A stretch of DNA of 18,784 nt from DATAFT01 sp035544635 (GTDB lineage Bacteria; Acidobacteriota; Thermoanaerobaculia; Multivoradales; Multivoraceae): the NCBI GenBank assembly GCA_035544635.1, contig DATKDQ010000085.1, positions 1-18,784 of the forward strand. Direction: 5' to 3'. Shown here one piece after another: positions 1 to 6,404 of the stretch (within the stretch, counting starts at the first letter, position 1; each line of letters begins with the position of its first letter). A program made the translations under genes and the position numbers. The notes below the pieces were generated by a model. It had not been told where the DNA came from and searched no databases. It saw nothing but the letters and a program-made list of their open reading frames with translations.

Positions 1-2
1 CG

Positions 3-281
3 CCGTTCCGCCAGGCCGAGTTCGACATTCTCTACGCCGAGGGCATCTCCTTCCGCGGCGAGCTCGTCGACCTCGGCGTGATCCACAAGCTGGTCACCAA
101 GAGCGGCGCCTGGTACGCCTACGGCGAGGTGCGGCTGGGTCCGGGCCGCGAGAACGCGATGGCGTTCCTCAAGGACAATCCGGACCTGCAGCAGGAGCTC
201 GAGGCCCGGCTGCGCGAGGCGATGGGCCTGCGCCCGGTGGCGACGCAGCCGGTGGCCGTGCCGCGGGCCGCGGGTGAGTGA
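3..281 (+). CDS. recA: RecA recombinase, C-terminal part (5' end outside window)
   Basis: This is the last 92 codons of RecA, the ATP-dependent DNA strand-exchange protein of homologous recombination and SOS induction. The open frame runs in from the left edge and begins PFRQAEFDILYAEGISFRGE, which matches the conserved end of the RecA core (PFKQAEF-LYGEGI in E. coli). It continues through ELVDLGV, a KSGAWYAYGE segment and the small C-terminal domain (AMAFLKDNPDL), and ends in a short tail of Val, Ala and Pro. The Walker motifs lie upstream, outside the window. The C-terminal tail lacks the strongly acidic run of E. coli RecA. The gene converges on the Smr-domain gene with only 22 bp between stop codons. 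The identification is firm. Confidence 0.96.
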   Translation, partial: PFRQAEFDILYAEGISFRGELVDLGVIHKLVTKSGAWYAYGEVRLGPGRENAMAFLKDNPDLQQELEARLREAMGLRPVATQPVAVPRAAGE

Positions 282-303
282 CGGGGGTGCGGGTGAGCCG
301 AGA

Positions 304-642
304 CTAGTTATCGCCCAGGGTCACCAGGGTCGCGCCCCAGCCGCCCGCCTCGGGCGGGGCGTCGCGGAACGCGCGGACGCGCGGATCGCGCTCGAGCACC
401 TTGCGCACGATCTCGCGCTGCACGCCGATGCCCCGGCCGTGGACGATCCGCAGCTCGCGCAGACCCTTCTCCCAGGCGGCGTCGAGGTAGTCCCGCACGA
501 CGTCCGCGACCTCCTTGGGCAGGAAGGTGTGGAGGTCGAGGGTGTCGGTGATCGGGATCTCGACCACCTCGGGCGGGTCCAAGTCGCGATCCTCGACCTC
601 GCCGGGGCCCTCGCGATCGTCCCTGTCGTCGCCGCAGCTCAT
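304..642 (-). CDS. Small Smr-domain protein (putative DNA/RNA endonuclease domain)
   Basis: This 112-residue protein is little more than a stand-alone Smr domain. Smr domains occur at the C-terminus of MutS2 and in small YdaL/SmrB-type proteins, and several have nicking or RNA-cleaving endonuclease activity. The LDLHTF motif (residues 35-40) and the HGRG motif (68-71) are the two signature elements of the fold. Between them lies a helix (residues 43-59), and a helical segment, GVQREIVRKVL, follows. The first 28 residues are acidic and probably disordered. I chose the ATG at 642 because it overlaps the stop of the upstream membrane-protein gene (ATGA, 639-642), which implies translational coupling. 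A much longer upstream extension of this frame is an overlap artefact. The family call is good, but the substrate cannot be told. Confidence 0.85.
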   Translation of the reverse strand: MSCGDDRDDREGPGEVEDRDLDPPEVVEIPITDTLDLHTFLPKEVADVVRDYLDAAWEKGLRELRIVHGRGIGVQREIVRKVLERDPRVRAFRDAPPEAGGWGATLVTLGDN

Positions 643-1100
643 CGCGGTGGACCGGGAGCGGGCCTGCCGCGCAGCGCGAGCCTCGCCGCGCCCATGCCGA
701 GCAGGAATCCCAAGAGCGGCGTGAGCGACAGGAGCTCGGCGGCGGTCAGTCGCTCGCCGCGCAGGTGCGATGCCAGCCAGAACCCCAGCGCGAGCGGCGC
801 CATCAGGAAGGCGACGCCCGCCGCCTTCTTCTCCCGCTCGGCCTCGCGGTGGGCGTACTCGCGCTCGCCCTTGGTGATCGTGGAGTCGTCGACGACGCGC
901 CAGCGCTCGGTCTCGATCTCCCGCGCGCGCAGCGAGAAGAGCAGGCCCGAACCGGCGCCGGCGAGAAGGACCAGGGGATGCAGCCACGCCGCCGCGCCCG
1001 GGTCCCCAGGCGGCAGCACGCGGCAACCGGTCGCGGTGGTGAAGCCGAGCACGCCGCACACGACCGCCACCACGACGGCGACGTTCTGGGTCCACTTCAT
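639..1100 (-). CDS. Predicted four-helix inner-membrane protein, unknown function
   Basis: This 153-residue protein matches no family I recognise. Hydrophobic segments lie at about residues 6-24, 40-56, 94-111 and 124-143, giving a likely four-helix membrane protein. A charged loop (about 57-93, rich in Arg and Glu, with EREYAHREAEREKK) separates the two helix pairs and is probably cytoplasmic. The ATG at 1100 (MKWTQN) was chosen because the hydrophobic first helix follows directly. An AGGAG lies only 2 nt upstream, which is close for a ribosome binding site. The frame stays open to 1268, but that extension runs through hairpin-forming DNA and reads as low-complexity. The gene overlaps the Smr gene by 4 nt, so the two are probably made together. 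Function is unknown. Confidence 0.7.
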   Translation of the reverse strand: MKWTQNVAVVVAVVCGVLGFTTATGCRVLPPGDPGAAAWLHPLVLLAGAGSGLLFSLRAREIETERWRVVDDSTITKGEREYAHREAEREKKAAGVAFLMAPLALGFWLASHLRGERLTAAELLSLTPLLGFLLGMGAARLALRGRPAPGPPR

Positions 1101-1286
1101 GGCTCCTAGGAGGCCGTCCGAGTAATCGGACGGCCGACCTGCGCCGTCCGCGGCGCCAGAGCAAGCGAGCGGAGGGGGTGGTCCACACCACCACCCCCGG
1201 AGCGAGCCGGCGCCCGTCCGCGGGCGCTCGGCGGGAGACATGCTAGCGGAGGAAATGCTACTCAGCATTTCCGGAGCTGACCCTGG
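1101..1286. repeat. Intergenic cluster of inverted repeats
   Basis: This spacer between two minus-strand transcription units holds three separate perfect hairpins. The first is 1112-1121 / 1126-1135 (ggccgtccga, loop gtaa). The second is 1174-1182 / 1190-1198 (gggggtggt and accaccccc). The third is 1251-1259 / 1264-1272 (ggaaatgct, loop actc). The 8-mer gccgtccg occurs at 1113-1120 and, exactly repeated, at 1143-1150. Both copies can pair with the same middle arm (1126-1134), so two mutually exclusive structures are possible. The hairpin at 1251-1272 lies just downstream of the TRAP permease stop and may act in termination, although no T-run follows. The cluster could be a dispersed extragenic repeat or leader structure for the membrane-protein gene. 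Confidence 0.6.
1251..1272 (-). terminator. Hairpin after the TRAP operon, possible terminator
   Basis: A perfect 9-bp stem (ggaaatgct / agcatttcc) with a 4-nt loop starts 14 nt after the stop codon of the TRAP permease gene. The stem is AT-richer than its surroundings. No U-run follows in the minus-strand direction, so intrinsic termination would be weak. It may instead protect the 3' end of the transcript. Confidence 0.4.
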
Positions 1287-3086
1287 TCAACGGCCGAGCA
1301 GCCGCAGCGGCCCCAAGGTCAGCGCCGGGACGTAGGTGATGAGCAGGACGCCCAGGAGGAGGATGAGGAGCATCGGGGCGGTCGCTCGCGCGATCTCCAT
1401 GACTGGACGTCCGAACCGGTAGGAGGCGAGGAACAGGTTGAGGCCCACCGGCGGCGTCAGGTAACCCAGCTCGAGGTTCGCGACGAAGATGATCCCGAGA
1501 TGCACCGGGTCGATGCCGAACGCCTGGCTGATCGGGATGATGAGCGGCACGATCACCACGATCGCAGAGAAGATGTCCATCAGGCAGCCGACCACGAGAA
1601 GCAGCAGATTCAACGCCATCAGGAAGGCGAACTTGGAGTGCAGCGTGCCCGCGGCCCACTCCATCGTCCGGGCGGCCACCTGGGCGTCGATCAGATAGCT
1701 GGTGAGCCCCATCGCGACGCCGAGGATGACGATCACGCCGCCGATGACCACGCCGCACCGCTGGAAGACGCGGAGCAGGTCACGCCGCAGCGACAGATCG
1801 CGGTGCACGAAGCACTGCGAGACGAGCGCGTAGAGCGCCGCCACAGCGGCGGACTCGACGATGGTCGCGAAGCCGCCGAAGATCGCGACCAGGACGATGA
1901 CGGGAAGCAGCACCTCCCACTTCGCCTGCCACAGCGCCGCCGCGGCTTCACGCGCGTTCCACGCACTGCGCCCGGCGCCCGTGACCATTCCTTCGCGCAC
2001 GCCCAGCGCTGCGATCAGGCCGAACATCAGAAGGCCGGGCAGCGCTCCGCCGATGAACAGGTTCTCGTAGGGGACGTCGGCGACGACCGCATAGAGAATG
2101 ATCGGGAGCGCCGGCGGCCACAGCAGACCCAACGATCCCGAGGCGGTCAGGAGACCGAGCGAGAACCGCTCGCGGTAACCGTCGGCGAGCAGCGTCGGCA
2201 GCAGCAGCCCGCCCAGGGCGAGGATGGTGACTCCCGATCCGCCGGTGAACACGGTGAAGAAGGCGCACAGCGCCGCGGTGACCACCGCGGTGCCGCCCGG
2301 GATCCAACCGAAGAACCCTCGGAAGACGCGCAGCAGCCGCTCGGAGGCCTTGCCCTCGGCCAGGAGAAAACCGGTCAGCGTGAAGAGCGGGATGGCCGCC
2401 AGCGTGGGTGACACACCGAGCCGGTAGGTCTCGGCGGGGATGGCGGCCGCGGGAACGCCGTCCGCAAGGAAGAGGAAGAGCGCGGCGCCGCCGAGCGCCG
2501 CGAAGATCGGTCCGCCGAGGAGGGTGGCGAGAATCACCAGCCCGACGCCGGGCCAAGCCGACTTGCCGGCGAGGATCGCCTCGTTCCAACCGAGCCAGAG
2601 GCCGGCCCCGGCGCCGCCGAAGGCGATCGCTCTTCCCCACCATCGGTCCGACGCGCGCCAGGCGAGGCGCAGAGCGATCAGGGCGAAGGAGACCGGCAGC
2701 ACGAGCTCGACCACCCACACCGGAATCCCGGCGCCGATCTCCATGCCGCCCTCGCGCTCGATCAGGACCAGCGCGGCGCTGGCGCGCGCCAGCATCGCCG
2801 CAACGCCCGCCGCCACCGCCGACGCGAAGATCTTCGCCAGCTCGCGGGGCTTGCCCTTGGGGAGGAGCTCGCCGGTGGCGAGCGAGAGCAGCTCGCCCTG
2901 GCGCGCCGCCAGGGCGGCGCCGAGGAAGCCCACCCACAGTGTCAGGTTCTGGACGATCGGGCCGGAGGCCGGGATGCCCTGCCCGAAGAGCTGCCGCGCC
3001 GCGATCTCGAGGAGCGGCAGCAGCACCATCGCCAGCAGTGCCAGGCTGACGAGGGCGTCTTCCGTGGAACGGAGAAGTCGCCTCAG
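1287..3086 (-). CDS. TRAP transporter fused permease, DctQ-DctM
   Basis: This is the membrane part of a tripartite ATP-independent periplasmic (TRAP) transporter. It uses an ion gradient to import the solute delivered by its binding protein. From the CTG at 3086 the product is 599 residues and is a fusion of both permease subunits. A small DctQ part spans about residues 8-165 (first helix about 11-30, then an LWVGFLGAALAARQGE stretch). A large multi-helix DctM part spans about 177-599, with GGSGVT near 282 and LTPPVGLNLF near the C-terminus, both typical of DctM. The frame is open to an ATG at 3236, but that would overlap dctP by more than 150 bp with non-membrane sequence. No ATG, GTG or TTG lies between that codon and the ATG at 3029, which would cut into the first helix. 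I therefore favour the CTG in the CTGA overlap with dctP. The family call is firm; the start is uncertain. Confidence 0.88.
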   Translation of the reverse strand: MRRLLRSTEDALVSLALLAMVLLPLLEIAARQLFGQGIPASGPIVQNLTLWVGFLGAALAARQGELLSLATGELLPKGKPRELAKIFASAVAAGVAAMLARASAALVLIEREGGMEIGAGIPVWVVELVLPVSFALIALRLAWRASDRWWGRAIAFGGAGAGLWLGWNEAILAGKSAWPGVGLVILATLLGGPIFAALGGAALFLFLADGVPAAAIPAETYRLGVSPTLAAIPLFTLTGFLLAEGKASERLLRVFRGFFGWIPGGTAVVTAALCAFFTVFTGGSGVTILALGGLLLPTLLADGYRERFSLGLLTASGSLGLLWPPALPIILYAVVADVPYENLFIGGALPGLLMFGLIAALGVREGMVTGAGRSAWNAREAAAALWQAKWEVLLPVIVLVAIFGGFATIVESAAVAALYALVSQCFVHRDLSLRRDLLRVFQRCGVVIGGVIVILGVAMGLTSYLIDAQVAARTMEWAAGTLHSKFAFLMALNLLLLVVGCLMDIFSAIVVIVPLIIPISQAFGIDPVHLGIIFVANLELGYLTPPVGLNLFLASYRFGRPVMEIARATAPMLLILLLGVLLITYVPALTLGPLRLLGR

Positions 3087-4219
3087 GGCACGGTTCCGGT
3101 CGCAGCCGGCTGTTGCTGCTGGCTCGACCGCCGCGCGCGGAACTCGTCCCTCTTCTGGAGAGCGCGGTCGAAGATCTCGGTGGGCACCATGTCGCCGCGC
3201 ATCTCGTCGGCGAACTTGATCGCCTCCGCGAGCCACTCGGCCGAGTGCGGGCTGTCACGGATCTCGAGCACGGTCAGCCCCTGCCCCTTCATCGTCGTGA
3301 TCGCGAACTGATCCATACCCGGGATGTGGCTCTGGAGCTGTGCTCCGACCGACGCCGCGGCGGCGAGCAGCGGCCCGCGATGCTTCTCGTCGATCCGCTC
3401 CCACGTCCGCTTGCTCACGACGATCGCACCGACCATCGGCACCAGGCCGATGTCGATCATGTTGGGCGCCTCCTTGAACCACTGCAGGCTCAGCGCCGCG
3501 AGCGGCGGCGAGATCATGGTCTCGATCAAGCCCGTGCGCAGTCCCTGAAGGGCGTCCGGGAGCGCCAACGCCACCGGGTTGAAGCCGTTGCGCTTCCACC
3601 ACTGCACCATGCGGTCGTTGCCTGCCCAGGTGAAGATCTTGAGCTTGCGCAGGTCGTTGATCCGCGCCACCGGGGACTTGGTGAAGAAGTGCACCCAACC
3701 CACGTGCCCCCAGGTCAACCAGACGAAGCCCTTCTGGTCGAGGCGTTGCACCAGCAGCGGGGTCAGGTCCTCGAGCACGTAGTTGAGCTCGTCCCAGGAG
3801 TCGAAGAACAGGGGGATCTGGAAGACGCTGAAGTAGTCGTCGAGATCGGTGAGCGCGGAGACGGTGAGCGCCCCGGCGTGGAGCTGGCCGATGCGGATCT
3901 TGCGGATGATGTCGGACTCGTCGCCCGAGACACCGCCGGGGTAGATCACCAACGAGACGTCGCCGCCGCTCAACGCCTGCCACTCGGTGTTCATGTCCAC
4001 CAGCAGCTTGTGCCAGGGGGTGTTCTCCGGCGCCTGGGTGGCGAGCTTGATCTCGACCTTCGCGGCGGCGCACGGTGCGGCCGAGGCGAGGATGAAGTTC
4101 GCCAGCACGAAGATCGCGGCGAGGACCGCGAACGGCGGGCGGGCGGCCGCGAGCTGGCCCCTGGGGGTGCGGGGCGGCGGGGGCTGGCCCACGGGAGTCC
4201 AGGCGGGGAGAGGCGTCAT
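3083..4219 (-). CDS. dctP: TRAP transporter solute-binding protein, DctP family
   Basis: This 378-residue protein is the periplasmic solute receptor of the TRAP system. A Pro-rich N-terminus leads into a signal segment (about residues 28-52, ending near SAAPCAAA), and the mature part begins near KVEIKLATQAPENTPWHK. DctP-family landmarks follow: EWQALSGGDV, IYPGGVSGDE, IRIGQLHAGALTV, and the RTGLIETMISPP segment in the place of the usual TGxVDG region. Where most DctP proteins have K-[IL]-R, giving the arginine that binds the solute carboxylate, this one has KIFTW (residues 194-198), so the arginine is absent. The solute may therefore not be a simple dicarboxylate. The ATG at 4219 has GGAG 7 nt upstream. 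The gene precedes and overlaps the fused permease. Confidence 0.92.
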   Translation of the reverse strand: MTPLPAWTPVGQPPPPRTPRGQLAAARPPFAVLAAIFVLANFILASAAPCAAAKVEIKLATQAPENTPWHKLLVDMNTEWQALSGGDVSLVIYPGGVSGDESDIIRKIRIGQLHAGALTVSALTDLDDYFSVFQIPLFFDSWDELNYVLEDLTPLLVQRLDQKGFVWLTWGHVGWVHFFTKSPVARINDLRKLKIFTWAGNDRMVQWWKRNGFNPVALALPDALQGLRTGLIETMISPPLAALSLQWFKEAPNMIDIGLVPMVGAIVVSKRTWERIDEKHRGPLLAAAASVGAQLQSHIPGMDQFAITTMKGQGLTVLEIRDSPHSAEWLAEAIKFADEMRGDMVPTEIFDRALQKRDEFRARRSSQQQQPAATGTVP

Positions 4220-4242
4220 GAGGTGTCTCCGGGTCGATGGCT

Positions 4243-4258
4243 CGCCGGGGCCCCGGCG
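4243..4258. promoter_or_regulatory. 16-bp GC palindrome in the dctP leader
   Basis: The sequence cgccggggccccggcg is a perfect palindrome lying between the proposed dctP promoter and the dctP start codon. It could be an operator or fold as a leader hairpin. In DNA this GC-rich, chance is also possible. Confidence 0.3.
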
Positions 4259-4285
4259 GCGGACACTCGAACGGACGCTCCCGGC

Positions 4286-4315
4286 ACTGTAGCGACCCCG
4301 CTGGCGGACGGTCAA
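4286..4315 (-). promoter_or_regulatory. Possible sigma70-type promoter of the TRAP operon
   Basis: On the minus strand TTGACC (4315-4310) and TACAGT (4291-4286) are separated by 18 bp. They match the -35 and -10 consensus at five and four of six positions. Transcription would begin near 4279, giving a leader of about 60 nt before dctP. Confidence 0.45.
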
Positions 4316-4446
4316 GCGAAGGTCCTCGAGCGCGCCCTTCCGACCCGGCGCCACGCCCGGGGCGAACGGGCGTCGGGGAGCCCGGGCCGCCGCCACGCCT
4401 CGATCCGGATCTCGCTTTCCGATCGAGAGGCGGCCCGGCACGGCCC

Positions 4447-4475
4447 TTGCGACGGCGACGATCGAGCCGGATAAT
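4447..4475 (+). promoter_or_regulatory. Possible promoter of the M48 protease gene
   Basis: TTGCGA (4447-4452) and GATAAT (4470-4475) are separated by exactly 17 bp. Transcription would start near 4482. That is almost at the GTG at 4484 and 28-29 nt before the GTG at 4511, which has a ribosome binding site. Confidence 0.5.
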
Positions 4476-4510
4476 CCGAGATAGTGTCGGTCGAGAGGGA
4501 GCCCACAGTC

Positions 4511-6265
4511 GTGCGCACGAACCAGTCGACCTCGAGCTCGCCGCGGGCGAGGGGCACGGCGCTCGTCCTCACCGCCGTCCTCGCGTTCACCACCGCGGCT
4601 CCCGCGCTGCCCCAGCCCGCGCCCGGGATCGACGACGCCGATCTCTTCGAGAAGAGCGCCCGGGCCGCGGCCGAGGCGCTGGAGGTGTACGGCGCCTGGG
4701 ACGACCCGGTCGAGACCGAGCGCGTCCAGCGCATCGGCTACGCGATCGCGCGCCACTCGGGCTTCGAGAAGTACCCCTTCTCCTTCTTCATCGTCGACAT
4801 GGCGATCCCGAACGCGTTCGCGCTGCCGGCCGGGCACATCTTCGTGACCCGGGGCATGCTCGACCTCGGGCTCGACGACGACATGCTGGCCGGCCTTCTG
4901 GGCCACGAGGTCGCGCACGTCACCCGCGAGCACTTCCTCAAGATGCGCCGGCGCGCCACGCTGCTCACGGTCCTGAGCCAGGTCCTCACCGTAGGCGTTC
5001 TGGTCGGCGCCAGCCAGCGCGACGACGACACCTACGTCGATGGCTGGGGCGTGCGGCGCTCGAGCGGCGCGGGCGCGAGCCTGGTCGAAGGCGCCGCCGC
5101 CACCGGCATGCTGGTGACGGAGCTCCTGATGCGCAGCTACAGCCGGGAGAACGAGGACGAGTCCGACGAGGAGGGGCAGCGCTACGCGGCGGCCGCCGGT
5201 TTCGACCCCGAGGGCACGCGCCGGCTGATGGCGAGGATGGAGGAGCGCCTGCCCCAGGACCAGAGCTTCGGCTACTGGCAGACCCACCCGTTCTTCGAGG
5301 AGCGGGTGCGCGCCGCCAAGGCGCGGCAGACGATCTTCAAGGTTCAGGAGCCGCAGCCGATCGACGAGTACCGGCGCCGCACCCAACAGGCGCTGCTCGG
5401 GTTCGCCGACGGCAAGACCAGCCCGGGGGTCCGGTCGCTGATCAAGGACAGCGCGCTGGCGGCATGGCCCTCCGGTCCCGACGCCGAAGGGCTCCGCCTC
5501 GAGAAGCTGCGCGCGAGCCGCGAAGCGGAGCTGGCGAGAAGGCCCCTGGCTCGCGACTACGGCGCCCTGCTCGCAAGCTACGCCAAGGCGCGCGCCGTCG
5601 TCCGCGAGCTGACCCCGGAGAGCCCGTTCCTCGCGACCCTGGACCAGGAGATGCGCGATCTCGCAGCGCAGCGCGACCGCCTCTACCCCGAGGCGGTCGC
5701 CGTGCTCGACGGCACGGTCTACGAGACCCCCTTCCTCGAGATCTTCCTCTCGAACTTTCCCGACTCCGACCGCGCGCCGCAGGTGGCGCTCTCGCTCGGC
5801 GAGTCGTACGCGCGGCTCGGGCGCGAGACCGAGGCGGTGGAGAACCTGCTGACCGCATGGCGAGCCGGCAGCGGAGCGGAGAGCTCAGAGCGCGCTCGGC
5901 GCGGGCTGACGGTCCTGGCGCCACGCCTCGACCGGCTGGCCGCGCTCAAGACGCTGGCCGATCAGGAAGAGGACGCCGAGCTCCGGGAGATGGCGGCGGC
6001 GCGGCTCGCGAAGCAGGTCTCGACGTTCAAGGAGCTCGAGAACGGCGCCGAGTTCCTCGAGCGCTTCCCCGAGAGCGAGCTCTGGAGCGAGGTCCACGAC
6101 CGGCAGAACGCGCTCGCCGACGAGCTCTACAAGGAGGTCATCCTCTACCAGCGAGTGGGCGACCACGCGAAGGCCGTGCAGGGCATGCACCGCATCCTCA
6201 CCCTGGCCCCGCTGTCCCCCGCCGCCAAGTCGCTCGGCGAGACCGCCGTCGCCCAGGCCGGATAG
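4511..6265 (+). CDS. Secreted M48-family zinc metalloprotease with helical/TPR-like C-terminus
   Basis: This exported protease is related to the BepA/YfgC (M48) group, which acts in the periplasm on outer-membrane protein quality control. From GTG 4511 (584 residues) a twin-Arg-free signal segment spans about 12-36 and ends in Ala/Pro. The zinc motif HEVAH is at residues 132-136 in GLLGHEVAHVTREH, and the third ligand is probably Glu215 in SRENEDESDEEG. A THPFFEERV segment (about 258-266) is typical of the family's end. Residues from about 290 onward are helical and TPR-like, with no recognisable second catalytic domain. GTG 4511 has AGGGAG 9 nt upstream; GTG 4484 is an in-frame alternative that adds nine residues. 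The gene is divergent from the TRAP operon and 139 bp ahead of the kinase operon. Confidence 0.9.
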   Translation: MRTNQSTSSSPRARGTALVLTAVLAFTTAAPALPQPAPGIDDADLFEKSARAAAEALEVYGAWDDPVETERVQRIGYAIARHSGFEKYPFSFFIVDMAIPNAFALPAGHIFVTRGMLDLGLDDDMLAGLLGHEVAHVTREHFLKMRRRATLLTVLSQVLTVGVLVGASQRDDDTYVDGWGVRRSSGAGASLVEGAAATGMLVTELLMRSYSRENEDESDEEGQRYAAAAGFDPEGTRRLMARMEERLPQDQSFGYWQTHPFFEERVRAAKARQTIFKVQEPQPIDEYRRRTQQALLGFADGKTSPGVRSLIKDSALAAWPSGPDAEGLRLEKLRASREAELARRPLARDYGALLASYAKARAVVRELTPESPFLATLDQEMRDLAAQRDRLYPEAVAVLDGTVYETPFLEIFLSNFPDSDRAPQVALSLGESYARLGRETEAVENLLTAWRAGSGAESSERARRGLTVLAPRLDRLAALKTLADQEEDAELREMAAARLAKQVSTFKELENGAEFLERFPESELWSEVHDRQNALADELYKEVILYQRVGDHAKAVQGMHRILTLAPLSPAAKSLGETAVAQAG

Positions 6266-6367
6266 AGCGAACGCTGCGAAGCTCTGCCGCCAGCGCCCAG
6301 GTGGAGACGGGGCGAGCCCGCGGCGCGACCCGACCATCGACGACTGGCTATGCATCGTGGGCGGCTA

Positions 6368-6396
6368 TTGAGCCGTCGGGCGCACGGCCATATCAT
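6368..6396 (+). promoter_or_regulatory. Possible promoter of the kinase operon
   Basis: TTGAGC (6368-6373) and TATCAT (6391-6396) are spaced by 17 bp. The -10 element matches consensus at five of six positions. The expected start point, near 6403, is only about 2 nt before the kinase ATG at 6405, which suggests a leaderless or nearly leaderless message. Confidence 0.45.
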
Positions 6397-6404
6397 GGGG
6401 CCGC

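Noticed and set aside
304..1194. Smr protein extended upstream to 296 residues
   Set aside because: The extension overlaps the membrane-protein gene in another frame and is Arg-rich low complexity. The ATGA overlap at 642 gives a compact Smr domain.
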